DNA from: Chrysomallon squamiferum
Taxonomy: Eukaryota; Mollusca; Gastropoda; Neomphalida; Peltospiridae
NCBI GenBank assembly: GCA_012295275.1
Contig: CM022665.1
Location: forward strand, 27,238,946-27,302,945
Length of the DNA: 64,000 nt
Direction of reading: 5' to 3'
Below are positions 36,869 to 50,830 of this stretch, piece by piece (position 1 is the first letter of the stretch; every line of letters begins with the position of its first letter). The notes below the pieces were generated by a model. That model searched no databases, was not told where the DNA came from, and was given only the letters and a program-made list of their open reading frames with translations. Position numbers and translations under genes: made by a program.

Positions 36869-37791
36869 ACGGTAACTAAGAATAAAATTAAATTAATAGT
36901 TATTCTACGCCAAATTGATCTTTTGCACAGATTCTAATCTTTCACTGTATGGTAGATTTATCACCTTGCACAATAATTAATCGTCTTCTTTTCTTAACGC
37001 CTGTTATAAACGTGAACATGGTTTTGGCAATTAAACCTATCGTGTAGCTTTAATAAGACGTGTGAATGGAACAGACACACGTTTCTGGCTTCATTACCTG
37101 GCAACCTGTTGATTATCAGCACGATACCAAGCAGTAATGATCTTTATCACGTGTAAAGCAAAACTTACCTCTAATCATTCCATTACCTGAACGACAGGTG
37201 GTTCTCTATTTTTCTCGTTGCGTTCTAAACACAGAGACAGGTGAGTTTGCTTACCTGGCTCTTCTTTTCTACTTAAATATCTCGAAACGTATACTTCTGC
37301 TGTTTCCTGATGTTTTGTGATATACAACAAATGTTTACAGGATAAACATCTAATAGTTTTATTTTAAGTGTTGGAAACAAAACAGACAAAATTGAAAAAA
37401 AAAAAAAAAAAAAAAAAATTGCAGCGAATACAACTATAAAATAAAATGTTTAAAGCAAATGAAATTTATAATAGGAAATTTTAAAAATAGAAATAACTTC
37501 GTTATCCAGAAATAGTCGTTTGGGAAATAAAAGTGCAAAACGGATATAAAAAGTATCTATTTCCAAATGCCACTGGAGGAAGATAAATAAATAAATAAAT
37601 AAAAACAACCGAAAAAATAAAAGGATATATATATATTTAAAAAATAAAGGAAATTTTTAAAAAAAAAAAAAAAAAAAAAAAACATACAACAAAACAACAA
37701 CATTAAATTACACCAAATATTTAACATAATATTTATTTTCATTACTGCAACAAATAATGATACTCTAAATGTGCAAATATGTGCGGTATGC

Positions 37792-37794
<3 letters not shown>

Positions 37795-37838
<44 letters not shown>
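37795..37838. repeat. (GT)n microsatellite
   Basis: Uninterrupted run of about 22 TG units. Confidence 0.95.
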
Positions 37839-37840
<2 letters not shown>

Positions 37841-38379
37841 TTTGGATGGGTATGTTTACATGTGTAAGTAAATTCAGGAATTATTTAGAAAATTAAGAAA
37901 CATATTACATAAAACGCTCCCTCGTAAAACCCAAATCCTAAACCACGAAGAAAAAAAAAATATTTTGTAATCGCGTTAACTCGCCAACACCTAATGCTAT
38001 CTTTTGACTCTTTCAAGTGTTAAGTATACGCCGACGATGACGCAAGATAAGTGTTTATGTTTACATGTGATAACTCAAACCCGCCGTGTTAAATCTGTAT
38101 CACAGGAAGCGAGTTTCAGAATCTTTTAACAAGAACTACGTGATATTGTGATAAAGCGAACGTCTTTTGAAAATTCAGCCATTGTTTTGATAATGTGACT
38201 AAATATTTAAAATTATTCGTGATAATGGTTAAAGAGCAAGTCCTTGTTTTATCCATAATATTCTGAAAAATAATTTCATTGGCTGCAAAAAAAAAAAAAA
38301 AAAAAAAGAAAAAGAAAAAAAAAGAAGGAAACAAGAAAGAAACTGCTTTGTAACAGAACTTGCCCAGCAAATGTTTATT

Positions 38380-38410
<31 letters not shown>

Positions 38411-41400
38411 CTATACATTTTGTCATGAAGCTAAACCCCTGGACACATTCTTCAGTGGTCTCTATCACATAACTCCCTGAGACAAAAAATCCTGACCACA
38501 CCAGGCGGATCTGAATGAGAAACTTTGAGGACCACCAGCATCCCTTCGAAGGACTGCAGAATTCGTGGATTTAAGATGAAGAAAAAGAAGAAGAAAAGCT
38601 ATGTATTCGCTTTACTTGTCTTTATACATGTAACTGAATCATTTTCTTCTAGTCTTAGAAATCTGTATATGGTTTCATTACTGTTACGTGTATATGTGTC
38701 TGCTGCTACATTTATGAACATGTGGGATGCATAATTATTGACTTTAATTTATAATTTTAATAAATGGAGGTAGCCATGCTTCTGTCATAGATGTGTCCTA
38801 TATCAAATTATTTTAGTAAACATCGAATAGATTCTGAGACATAAAAGAGAAAGTCTGTGAAACGCGGAGAAAATCCTACAGCAAAACTAACTGCCTTTGT
38901 ACGTAATGAACTCCTCATTCATTTTATACTAAAATATTCAATGTAATACCACAATAACAGTCATACACCATTTAGCTGACTCTACTTATCAATAAATAAT
39001 CCATTTGTTATCAAATGTATTAGAGAGAGAGAGACAGACAGAGAGAGAAATTATTAACTCTCCTGCATACACTGTATAACAATTATTCTGAAAATACCCA
39101 TAAATTATCCCTTTGTTGTACAATGGTAGAAAAAGATATATGGAAAGACCAAAAAAAAAAAAAAAAACCTGGCTATTTTATTGCATACTGTACCAAAGGA
39201 CAAATACAGAACCGTAATCATTTGCTAATATTTAATAGCGTTTTTATTACAATAACCCTTAACAACACGATGTGTCAATCTAAATGAATGTATTGATTAA
39301 CACGCAGTGTTGCAAGCCTTATTCGTACTTGTTTTACAACTTGGAGTTGTCGCTTCAGGTGTTGTCCCAGATGGGTAATACATCACACACTACACGCCAT
39401 CGCGTAACTTTCTCTTTCTACAAACAACCCAGATGAGCAGTGATTTTTATCTGATCTAGGTTCGAGAATGCCAACTCGAGGTTTTAGATAAAAAAAAAAG
39501 GTATAAATGCATTGAAACAATGAATTCAATTATATCTATTCTGGGTTATTCTACAGATTTTTCAAATCTGTTTATTTATTTATTTATTTATTACTATTAT
39601 TTTTTTTTTTTTCTAATTCAGAATAAAGATGATACAGCTTAAAATTTTATAATCTGAACAAGAACCAGTGACTGGAAAAAGATCTCATGATTCTAGAACT
39701 TGGTTCACAACAGGCCGAGAATGGAAGTTCAAACCAGGAGACCTGAGGTGAATAAGGTAGTATTTCTACTTTTTCAGAAAACAACAACAACAACAATAAA
39801 ACAAAAAAAAAAAAAAAAATAAAAAAAAAAAATAAGTAAATAAAAATAAGAAGAACAAAAACAACAAAGAATGACAACAAAAAAAGAAGAAGAAAAAAAA
39901 AATGAATTAACAAATATGAGAAAAAAATAAAAATAAAAAATAAAAGGATAACTTTTGTGCCTACATCCAAAACTTCGGCTGAATGTCTACGACAGCATTA
40001 ATAGCAAATGAATTATTAGCTTTGGAATAAAAGTTACTGGCATCAGGACGTCTGTTCTGAAGGCTGTTTCAGCATATCTTTAAAAAAAAACACACACACA
40101 AAAAAAAAAAAAAAACACACAACAAAACACAACAGTTTCTTCTACTCTTGATCTTGATGAGATGGACGAAATGATCTCTTTTACCGTTTTTTATAAGTAA
40201 GAAAGAAATCGCAGGATCAGTTTGGTTACACGCTCCTTCAGGCGAACTCAGCACCAATCGACCTTGAAGCCAATAAAAGACTGTTTCACAGATGAATACT
40301 GTTCATTCCAACATTTACGGCATATTTATGATGTTGAAATGAAATTGTGAGAAACGTTATCGATACCACTGTAAAGGCTTGCAAGTGATACTTCCATGTT
40401 TCTGTGACTCTTAACGAACTGAAGTGATTGGGAGTAAAAAAAATAAAAAAATAAAAGTAGGGAATAGAACCTTTGTTCTGTTCATTTCATCTTTCTATTT
40501 CAGATCTAGTAAGAGTACTCTTGAGAGGTTTTTCAAACGAGTAATGTTGCAAAACGATCTTTTGTATTGGTGATGTTTGTTTTAAAGAGGGAACGTGATC
40601 TCTACACAGCGTGTAATATGAATTATACAGAAGGATAGTTCGCCAACTTACAATGCCTGAATAACACAGCTGCCAAACGTAAATTACACAGGTATGCATG
40701 TTACCTGCCAGGTAGCATACTCAGGCATAACGGGCCACTTTTGTAGTTTTACAGAAATCCAGAAAAAAAAGAAGAAAAATTTGGGAAAAGCAAAGAAGAT
40801 AAAAATGTGTGTATTTATATGTATACAAGCACACACATACACACACATATACAGTGACAAAAACAACATCAGCATCTTCACAGTCATGCATAAAGTGTAT
40901 AGGGGGTTTGATATTTTGTATTTGTTATATTAGACACGTATGTGGTGATCCTATCTCTCTATCAAAGTTTGAAAGTACACAGTGAATTCTGTGGACGATC
41001 AAACTGACAATCCTATTTAAAAATCTGATGTAATTCAATCTGTACCATTGTTGCGTATTATCTGAAATGAAAATATTGTAACGTGCCGGCTAATATATTT
41101 AATGCAGTGAAGTTTATATAAAGCATGCAAGCTGCTTTAGAATTAAACGGATTGGCTATTTCCTTTGTCAAACATAAAAAATAGATTTCGCTCGTCGATG
41201 TCAATACCACACGTGATGATTCAAAGGATGCAGCTTATCGTGTCTTTTGAAGGAGAAAATGCAAAATTTTCTACCATGAAATATTAACTCAGGTTAACGA
41301 TTTTAGAAAATAGAAGATTTGTATTTAGATTAGCTTTCAGGAAATGAGACAGTTTATCAGAAAACCAGCATGGAAAACATTACTATAATTAATTTTGTCT

Positions 41401-42567
41401 TTGAGATCTTATGTTTTGGCTAATAGTTTAAAGGAAAATTTAATGAAATATAAAGCCATATAAATTTATGTTCCAAGTGAGAGTCAGAGATAGAGAGAAA
41501 AAGGGAGAAAGAGAGATACAATCCAACACGTTGCAAAATGTGTTCTTTGCGATGAAAACCACATCGTTACAGAACAATATTATTTTTCCTTCAAATCCAA
41601 AAACACTCGCCTATAACACGAGTCTGTTTATACGTCAGTATTACAAAGACTGCATCTTAAATATCATTTTAACTTTTAGTGGCCCAGCAAACAGAAGTAA
41701 AGTAAACTTTGCTATAAATCTTTTCAGAAAGCTCTTTTATTTAAAAGAATAATAATAGTAATATCAGCCATTTTGAAAATTCCTTCGATTGTCCTACCCA
41801 CAGTAGGAAAAGCATCGAACCGTATAATTACGCACGTGCCACGAAAACAGTAGCCGGTCCATTAGAGTAATTCCCACCTACAATAGCGAATCCAGTGGAC
41901 TGGCATATCTGCTGGTTTCACTCTTTCAGTAAGATCAATTTCGCAAACGCAAACTGAATTATTATCAGCTGTCACCTTGTATACGCCATCTTGATCAGTT
42001 CACCATATCTTATTCGTTTCGTTTAATGGAGCCATTCCATATTTTGAAAACACCCCCGCCAGCAGGTGTGGTGACCAGCGAAAATTTAAAATAGTTTAGC
42101 CGGAGCTGATTGGCAGGTTTAATTACAGCTTCCCCTAGTAAAAACAGCTGAACACACACATTTTCTGGTTTGATTGGACCCTCCAGAAAGCTATAGTTAG
42201 TGAAAACAAACAGCAATTTTAGATGTGATCAACAGAGGTGTTATTAAAACACTTATATGCTTACTTTTTAACCACCACGGAGATATCCAGCCTTTAAAAT
42301 AAACAGTAATACAAGACCTTGGTGTTTTTTCTTTTTGAAGTAATTATAAAAAATATAAATAAAAATTGTTATTTTAGATACAAAAACACAACACAGAGCA
42401 GTTAACGCTAATTGTACAATTCTTGTTTTCAAACTGCTAAAAATTAACAGGTTAAATCTGATCAGTGACTATATGTAGGGCCTAAATATATTTACTCATG
42501 TTTGTGCGTCGCTCTCTTTTGAATAGAAGACCTGTTTCTGCTCGCCAGTAATGAAAGATTAAATTAA

Positions 42568-42569
<2 letters not shown>

Positions 42570-42612
<43 letters not shown>

Positions 42613-42631
42613 TAATGATGATGATGATGAT
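42570..42631. repeat. (AAT)n followed by (ATG)n
   Basis: About fourteen AAT units, then about five ATG units after a short ATTA interruption. Confidence 0.85.
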
Positions 42632-42912
42632 AAATATATTATACACAGACTTTGCTCGTTAGGACATTCTTTTTTAAGCCTGTCATTGTAATGGTTAAAT
42701 TATTAGATTTATCAGTTGTTGTATAAATCGTAAAACAACATACACAGTTAATAAATACTGGAAGCTTTGAATTTTGTTGTAGCAGATACCTTAAATGGTT
42801 GGTAATTTAAAACAGGTCGATTTTGTTTTTGTTTCTTGGCCAAGACCATTATTGTTTTACCAATACCATCAGTGTGGGAAAACAACATATGTACAGCTGG
42901 ATATACTTGTAT

Positions 42913-42916
<4 letters not shown>

Positions 42917-43001
<85 letters not shown>
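42917..43001. repeat. (CT)n microsatellite, about 42 units
   Basis: Uninterrupted CT run of 85 bases. The three open frames of Ser-Leu repeats across it are artefacts. Confidence 0.95.
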
Positions 43002-43005
<4 letters not shown>

Positions 43006-43208
43006 TGTCTGTGTTGTGAACGAATGAATATATTAGGAAAACATATCCCGTGTGTTAGAACATTTCCGTTCCCATAATAAAAGTCGGCTGTGGTAAACAG
43101 ACTACATTAGCGAGTACATTATTTAATCAAATTTATAACAAACAAATGAAACTAAATGGGGCTGTACCAAATTACAGAAGTGATGGCATACGAAAACTAA
43201 AATGGAAA

Positions 43209-43239
<31 letters not shown>

Positions 43240-43289
43240 AACAGAAATAAAGATGTTTAGTTTTAGAATATTGACTGTCGACGGGAATA

Positions 43290-43292
<3 letters not shown>

Positions 43293-43365
<73 letters not shown>
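43293..43365. repeat. (CT)n microsatellite, about 36 units
   Basis: Second long CT run, 292 bases after the first and in the same orientation. The DNA between includes (AAAT)n at about 43205..43240. Confidence 0.95.
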
Positions 43366-43369
<4 letters not shown>

Positions 43370-44226
43370 GCGTTTGAGCAGCATTTTATAAATGATTAGT
43401 TTATTTTTCTATTATCACTGCTGAATAAATAAATAAACTGCAAATTTAAAAAAGAAAGAAAGAAAATAATAATAAATAAATAAATAAATAAATAAATAGA
43501 AATAAATAATAAATAAAAATGTCAGAGAGGGAAAACACGATACTTCCGATTTGCAAGAAAGAAAGAAAGAAGGAAAAAACAACAAAAAAAAAAAAACCGT
43601 TTAAGCCACCCAGAATATATTAAAAATATGTCTCCTGAATGAAATTCTACAGTTTGTAAACTTCCTGCAAGTTTAACACTCTTCTTCCTTTATAATTAGC
43701 CGATTTGATTCGTACGCACGTGCTACGTCTGACGCGAAATCATTGCAGAAAGACTTAAAGCGCAACGATTAAGTTGCATTCAGTGTCAGACATCTGGACC
43801 TCGCTACTTGCACGCGCGAAACATGTAATTGATTAAACAGACAACCGCTATCCTGTTTTCATTTAGTCAAATGCATTTTCTTGGATTATAGTAAATCCAC
43901 AACACGTGTTTTGTGCTAGTATGTGCTAAAAACTCAAATTATTAATAAAATGGTTAAGAATAGAGGGGCTGTTAGTAATGAATATAATTATCTAATATCT
44001 AGACAGATAGTGTAAATAAAAACATGCTACCTACGTAATAACCTTAACTGTCTCACTGTTTAGGTAATATATATATATATATATATAAAGAAGAAAGAAA
44101 CAATTAATGGATAAAAGAAGGTATCTCAGGATAGTGCATATATAATGTTAATACGTCAGGAGAGAGTTTCTGTTCAGAAATTCAAGGCATCTTGCGTCAC
44201 GATTTCGATCTCATGAATCTTATGAA

Positions 44227-44296
44227 TAAGAATAATAATAATAATAATAATAACAACAACAATAACAATAATAATAACAATAATAACAACAACAAC

Positions 44297-44332
<36 letters not shown>
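44227..44332. repeat. (AAT)n/(AAC)n compound microsatellite
   Basis: About 35 triplets alternate between blocks of AAT and AAC, ending in a pure (AAT)n run. The poly-Leu frame on the minus strand is an artefact. Confidence 0.9.
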
Positions 44333-44333
<1 letters not shown>

Positions 44334-44802
44334 GAGAGGTAAAAACATTATAAAAATACAAAAGATGAACTGTATTAATATAGCAATTCTGCAATGATAT
44401 ACCTGAGATTTTTCTATGTATCTCTATAATAAATAACATATACAGGAACGAAAGGAAAACGGCAGTATGTATAATTGTAATAAAAGAAAAAAAAAAAAAA
44501 AAAAAGAAAAGAAAGACAGATAACTATTGTTAATATCGTATTTCAGCATCGTTGCCGCGTTTCTTTTCTGAAAAGTGCTGAAGTATTTCCACTAACACTT
44601 TTTAATTATATATATTTTAAACAAATCATTGCATTTAACATTATACAGTTAATTATAATTATTACAGGTATAATAACCTGCCAGCTAATTTTAGCACTGA
44701 CGTCAGTAATACTCTCATTTTATTCGGTGAAATGATAAATATCTTCGAGTGTTGTCTTAAGAATCTGTTATTATCAAGTAAATTAATAACAGACTTTTAA
44801 GA

Positions 44803-44806
<4 letters not shown>

Positions 44807-44889
<83 letters not shown>
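44807..44889. repeat. (GA)n microsatellite, about 41 units
   Basis: Long GA run on the plus strand, the opposite orientation to the two CT runs near 43 kb. It is followed by GCGAGAGAGCGAGCGAG, a decayed edge. Confidence 0.95.
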
Positions 44890-44893
<4 letters not shown>

Positions 44894-45524
44894 GAGAGCG
44901 AGCGAGTTAACGCGTCGTTTTACTAAGATGAAATATTTTATTGCGTGAACTAAGAACTCGCCGATTCCGCGAAAGTAATGGTCGGACCGGCATCATGTTT
45001 ATGGAGCCAGTACATTCTTGGCAGTAATAACTCAGAACAAATACGCCGTTTTGGCTCCGGCAAGATGCATGAATTAGAAATTTTACTATCATGTCAATGA
45101 CTTGCAGTTTGGGTTCCGTGCATCTTAAGTGTAAGGTCAAAATCATACAACTGTAATACGGTGAAAATATCAAAGAAGTTCGTCCTTAACACACAAAGCT
45201 TACTAGAACATAAATTTTTTAAATGTCGACTTCAGAAGAGATCTGGAAATCATTTTTATTGAGAGGAATGAGCAAGATGATGTTATTATTGTACACTCGT
45301 TGTGTGTTACACTTTGCTTTATTGATGAAAACAAAATAAAATTATTTAAATTTTTTCATGTGATGACTGATCCAAATTCTCGCATGAGTCTGGGATATTT
45401 TGGTTTCGTTGAATTATATTCAGTTAAAAAGCCATTCAACCAACTAATAACTAAATAAATAAATAACCAAAAGCATGCACATACAAAAAGTTTACCGGAA
45501 TTAAATTTGAAAATAAATTAAAAC

Positions 45525-45690
45525 TGATGCTGCTGCTATTACAATTTCTACTACTAATACTACAGATAAAATAATAACAACAACAACAGCAACAATAGTA
45601 ATCATGATCATAATGATTATGATGATATCAAAACAACAACAGCAGTAACGGCAGCAACGACAACAACGACAACAACAACAACAATAATGA
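45525..45690. repeat. Trinucleotide-rich (AAC/ACG/ATG) tract
   Basis: CTG/CTA units, then AAC, CAG, ATG and ACG triplets in short runs; low complexity. Confidence 0.7.
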
Positions 45691-46929
45691 TCGTAGTTGT
45701 AATTTAGTGTTGTTTTATTTTGGCTACAGTGTGACAGATGTGTTAAAGAGACGTTATCTTGGCGCCAGAAATCCTCGACCAGTTCTCTTTAACTTACAGC
45801 TGATCGTATTATTGTTGTTACATCGCTGTTGGACTCAAGCGCTAAACACATTTTCTTCTCTGTGGTATTTTTGGCCCGTTAGAACTGGTTTCTCGATCTG
45901 AAGTGAATAAAAAGAGATGGTTTATCTAATTTATGAACTGGAATGTCAATTACATATATAATAAAAGTTTTTTTTTCTTTTTCCTGAATTTATTTCTTTC
46001 ATTCTTATTTTATTGCTTTATTTTTCTGTTCCTTTTTTGGTTCTTTCGTACAGGATTTTTTTTTTTTTTTTTTTTTTTACAGTATCCTTTTTAAACGTAT
46101 TTTAATTTTTTTACCTTTATTTACCTTTTTTTTTTTTTGTTGTTCTATTTACACTATTTTTAATGCTGACTGTTTTTTCTCTTGCTTTGTTATTATTATT
46201 TATTTCCTCGTTTTTCCTTTAGTGCACTAATAGATCACTGAAACGAACAACTTAAATAACGTATTTGTGAAAGTTTCGCTGATAAATATCTCCAATCTAC
46301 TCGTTTCCTGTATCATTTATCTCGCACTTTCTTTCAGTCTACGCCAACAAACCTGCAAAATAAACAATCCAAATTTCGACAGAGTTTTTAGAACAAATAT
46401 TAAAGTTACACAACGTTGTTCTAAAGAAAGGGGAGAAAAAAACATTTTCCAACCACGCCATCTTGTAGACGATTTCGAAATTTAACACGTTCATTTATTT
46501 ATATCGCCTTGTTCCTATAACATTATCATGTGCACATTTTATTGGCTTTGAGAAACCTTTGATACCGTGAAATGCAATACAAGACATTGCTCTTGGGAAA
46601 TATGCTAGAGATATTTTCTGTTTAAACTGCCCTGGACCGTTTTCGGAATATTGTCTAAGTGTTGAATGTCTGCACATTTCCGTACATGTTTGTATAGTAT
46701 TATCTTCATGGATACACACTTCTGGGAATTTTCAATTGTTTATTTCTTTATTTACTTTATTATCATTATTATTTTTATTTCATTTTTAAAAAGGGAGAAA
46801 TTGTACAATAATGGTGTTAGTCAAATGCAAAGAATATTGTTCATGCTTCTTATATAGATGTTGTTGCTTCTTACTGAACTTACATGAATATAACAGAAAG
46901 AAGGCGATATGGAAAAAATAGCTTTATAT

Positions 46930-47185
46930 TGGACTGTAAAGGAAATATATTTTTATTGCTCTCACAGAATTGTAATAGAAATATCTTTACATAACATAAC
47001 ATGACTGAAATAGAAATATATTTATACTACGTCAGAGGATTGTGATAGAAATGTATTTATGGTGTCTTATAAATATAAATAGCTTTATTTTACACTTACA
47101 GGAGTAATAGAAACATTTTATACTGCACTCTGGGGACTGTAATATAAATAGTTTTATTCTGCAGTCACAGGATGTAATAGAAAAC
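46930..47185. repeat. Diverged tandem repeat, units of about 40-60 bp
   Basis: A motif of the form TGTAATAGAAATATATTTATACTGCACTCACAG... (shown here only by its parts: GTAATAGAAA, then TTTATACT, then TCACAGGA) recurs about five times: near 46970, 47005, 47050, 47100 and 47150, with a last partial copy at about 47170. Units differ in length and base, so the array is old. Confidence 0.55.
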
Positions 47186-48040
47186 AACAGAAAGACAATA
47201 TAATTTTGTTACGAGAAAAGAAAATATCGCGGATTCACAGATGGGGGAAAATATCCCAAGTATAATATTATCAAAATATATATGTATACAGACGGTATGA
47301 ACAAATAATTCCATTTTATACCATTCTCTTGTATGAGGATTACACATGTTAGTTCGTTACTAACAAGTATAGAACTCAGTAAAGAAAAAAAATGTGTTGT
47401 GTTACTTGGCCGTATATTACTTTATTAAATCCCTGAATAAATAGACAGCCACCTCTTTCTTGGACACAAGCGAATTACTTAGTGAAAGCTATACTCTCAG
47501 TAAAGATCACACCATCTTAATTAATTAATTAAAAGATACTGTGAACAAAAAAATAATTCTGTAATCTGCAAATGATATGATATTTTAAATATGACAGTTG
47601 TAAGTCATTTAATTCATGATCTCAGAAGTTACTAAAAACCAAACTACTGTTCAGCAATTCTCTTTTTGTGTTTTCTCGAAAAGCGTGATCGTGTAGGGCC
47701 TAGTTTTAAGAGATTTGTTCAGCGGTGTTTGGCGCCAAATATACGAATCTGTAAAATTGATTGATAGCCCTATGATGACTTTATCAATGGGTCAACGTAG
47801 CAGATAAATGTCTGCTTTCATCTTCTGATTAAGACATAAAAACTAGTTCTCAGTTTTATATAACAGTCAAAAAAAAAAAAAAAAAGGCAAAAAGCCTTGT
47901 TTGTATTCCTGAAACATGAATCAATTTTATGGTGGATTTATGCAGTTATAAAGTAAAATCAAGTTGTTGATTCGTGACGAAACAAGTTAAGTTTGGTCGC
48001 CAAATTCTATGACACTGTACGATTTAAGTAAAAAGACAGA

Positions 48041-48102
48041 AACACAAACAACAACAACAAAAACAACAACAACAACAACAACAAACAACAAACAAACAAC
48101 CT
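48041..48102. repeat. (CAA)n tract followed by C-rich segment
   Basis: About fifteen CAA-type triplets, then CCTCCCTCCCCC and AAAAACCCCC to about 48121. Open frames on both strands are low-complexity artefacts. Confidence 0.75.
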
Positions 48103-50554
48103 CCCTCCCCCAAAAACCCCCACGAAAAGCAGAAAGAAAGACGAACCAAGAAAAAAGACAGAAAGAAAGAAAAATCAAAGGAAAAGAAACATCTTGCAAT
48201 AACAGATTTAAAATTTTGTCATCGTTTTTTCTTCTTTTTTTTTCTCCTGTATTTTTAAAAAGTAACATATCCTGGCAATCGTCTCTATCTTATCACTGTT
48301 AAGTAATGTAGTGCAGCTAATCAATCGTCTGCACTAAGTTGATCTCTTTTGCACGCCATATCGTCTCGCACAGAATGTATTCTAGCGCCTTTTTAAAATT
48401 GAACTGACAGAAAATCTCGCCGACTGAGTGAAATCTGACATCAGAGAAAGTCAAGCGACGAAGATGAGCTATCTGCCGAAAACGTGTTGATGCTGTCGCA
48501 TGTTGAAATCATTGTTGGGGCTCCGCTGTGGCGGGGCGGGTGGCGCGCGTGCCAAACGACACCAGCAGACGACACGTCGCTTACTACGTTTTCAAAAGAC
48601 TCCTGCAACTGTTACCTTTCGTACATGAGAAGTTATGGGGGGTTTTGTTGTTATTTTCATCCTTAAATTTAAAAAAAAAAAAGATGACTTACTAACCTTA
48701 ACTCTAACTTAATAACCTTTTATTGCAATAGATTCACTGAAGTCAATCCATTCGTCACAGGTTTACTCAAACCAACACAAAACACAGACACACAAAGCAA
48801 ACACGCGCGCGCGCGCACAAATATAGTTCCCATTCACTTAATATTCCCATTCACTAAAATATTCCCAGTATAGATATTTTAAACTTTATCAAAATTCCAA
48901 AAATCACACGAATACACACACACACACACACACATCTAAATACATTTACACACGTAACAAATACACGCGCATACAAACAAAAATGTATTCATACGCACGT
49001 ACATATGTGTACATAGACAATTAAATGCGTAATACATACGTTCCACAAAAAAACCCCATCAAAAACAATAACAAAAAAAAAAAACAAACAAACAACAAAC
49101 ACAAACACAAAAGTACACAGATATCTAATACAGACATTTATCATATACATTCCCGACTGCACAACATGAGCACGTGCATTCGTGCACAGAGAAACACGTA
49201 CGTACACAACAAACATACAAAATATACGTACATTCACATAAACAAGAGAACGAGAAAAAATATATGTGTGTGAAAAATGTATACATTCACCCGTCGATCT
49301 TCACAGACACACGCGATAACGTACATTCTCACACATGACACATTTTTACATAAACACGCCCACACTAAAACAAAGCAACAAATAAAGAAAAAAAAAAAAA
49401 AAAAAAAAAAATGAACTCTTTCCAAGATAATACAGCGTATTTATATTACATTAGCCGTTTTTAATCGACTTTTCAAACAGCAGACAAATAATGGTAACTG
49501 ACATCTCTGTATCGTTTTATGTCGATTGTGTTTGCATTTTAAAATGTTCTTACCATCTGGACTTTCTTCTGACTCTACAAAACATCAGTGATCATTGGTT
49601 CGTCTGTTGTTACATCTCACTATACAAATATGCAGGTATACAGCTAAATGAAAGCGGAACAAATCTGTCTTCACTGATTCGACATCAAGGCTAATTTCAA
49701 ACTCTCCCAGACAGCCACAGATTAGATGAAACAAAACAATGGTTAAATATTAGAATCTCTGATAAAGGAAGAAAAAAAATGTTTTATCAGAAACATTAAC
49801 ACCATACTTTTTCTTCACTGAAATAGAAAGCATGTCTACTCGTTTTCTGTCAAAAGTAATATGGTGAAAATATAAATCAGAAAAAAAGAACATAAACGAA
49901 AAGCCCTTTGTGCATAATATTGGACTCGTACCCGTAAAGTGGTATACGCAATCATGCGTTTCTCTAGTAATACTGCTATGACGATGACCCAAAACAACAA
50001 CAACCACTACTACTAACATTATTACTATCACTTTACTGTTGGATTTGCATGTCTGTATAGTAAAGATAAATGTTCATTGTATTTTACGTTTTTTAAGCAG
50101 ATTAATACTTACAGAAACTGTTATAGGGAGAAACGTGCCCAAAATGACATTTGGAGCAATTAATAACAATCTTCCGTCTAATTTGACGGGTCTCCAACCT
50201 GATCCTCTCATGGCGTGTGTTTTTCAAGATACGGGGGTCGTTTGATTGACATTCAAAACAGAGTTAAAAAGACGAAAGCCATTTTAATTAAGTGTTTTAA
50301 TGAAAAATCGATATCCCGCGTGCCTGATCAGTTGACTAATTTGTTGTACAATGAGTTGATTATGAGCAAATGATCCATGAAATTTGCTCCCACTGCCTGT
50401 CCATCCTCTTCAAAAATGACGAATTACACAGAGCAAAATCTTCTGTGCCATTAAAGTTGGGGAACGATGGCGCCTACATTGTCTGACTCACAAAGTCCGC
50501 GTGTTTTCTGTCTTCTTGATAACATCGAGTGTTTTCCACTTGAGTGAGAATGAC

Positions 50555-50830
50555 GTATATATTACCATTAAAACTATTACTATTGCTGCTATTGATATTA
50601 TTACTGGTGTTAGTGCTACCAACATTGCTTCTTCTGCAACTACTACATTTTCTTTTTGCTGCTACTACTACTGCTGCTGCTGTTGCTGCTGCTAATAGTA
50701 TTACTAATTCCATTATTATTACTTCTACTACTATTACTGTTATTGACTACATTTTCTGCGACTATCATTACTACTGCTAAACTACTACCGATACATATGC
50801 TAGTACTACTACTTCTACTAATGAGGCTGA
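50555..50830. repeat. Degenerate trinucleotide tract (ACT/GCT/ATT)
   Basis: About 280 bases are dominated by ACT, CTG, GCT and ATT triplets with frequent interruptions. Three overlapping plus-strand frames (poly-Leu, poly-Thr, poly-Cys) and a minus-strand Ser/Asn frame are by-products of triplet periodicity. Confidence 0.7.

Larger units (their letters stand above)
28351..46900. other. Non-coding intergenic DNA, repeat-rich
   Basis: No defensible exon was seen. Listed microsatellites apart, long A/T runs occur at about 30303..30326, 30930..30949, 31266..31287, 31768..31793, 33050..33071, 36083..36103, 36528..36550, 37395..37418, 37659..37682, 38287..38307 and 46054..46078. CpG-bearing unique blocks lie at about 30400..30790, 37010..37330, 41760..42230, 43680..43860 and 44890..45180. 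The one at 41760..42230 includes CGCCATCTTG, which matches the YY1 consensus. (TA)n runs are near 31144..31172, 38384..38410 and 44068..44087. All longer open frames in low-complexity DNA are artefacts. Confidence 0.5.

Noticed and set aside
43205-43365. Short regularly spaced repeats resembling a CRISPR array
   Set aside because: These are simple (AAAT)n and (CT)n microsatellites without unique spacers, in a eukaryotic sequence.
44197-44439. 80-codon poly-Leu frame
   Set aside because: Produced by the (AAT)n/(AAC)n microsatellite on the opposite strand.
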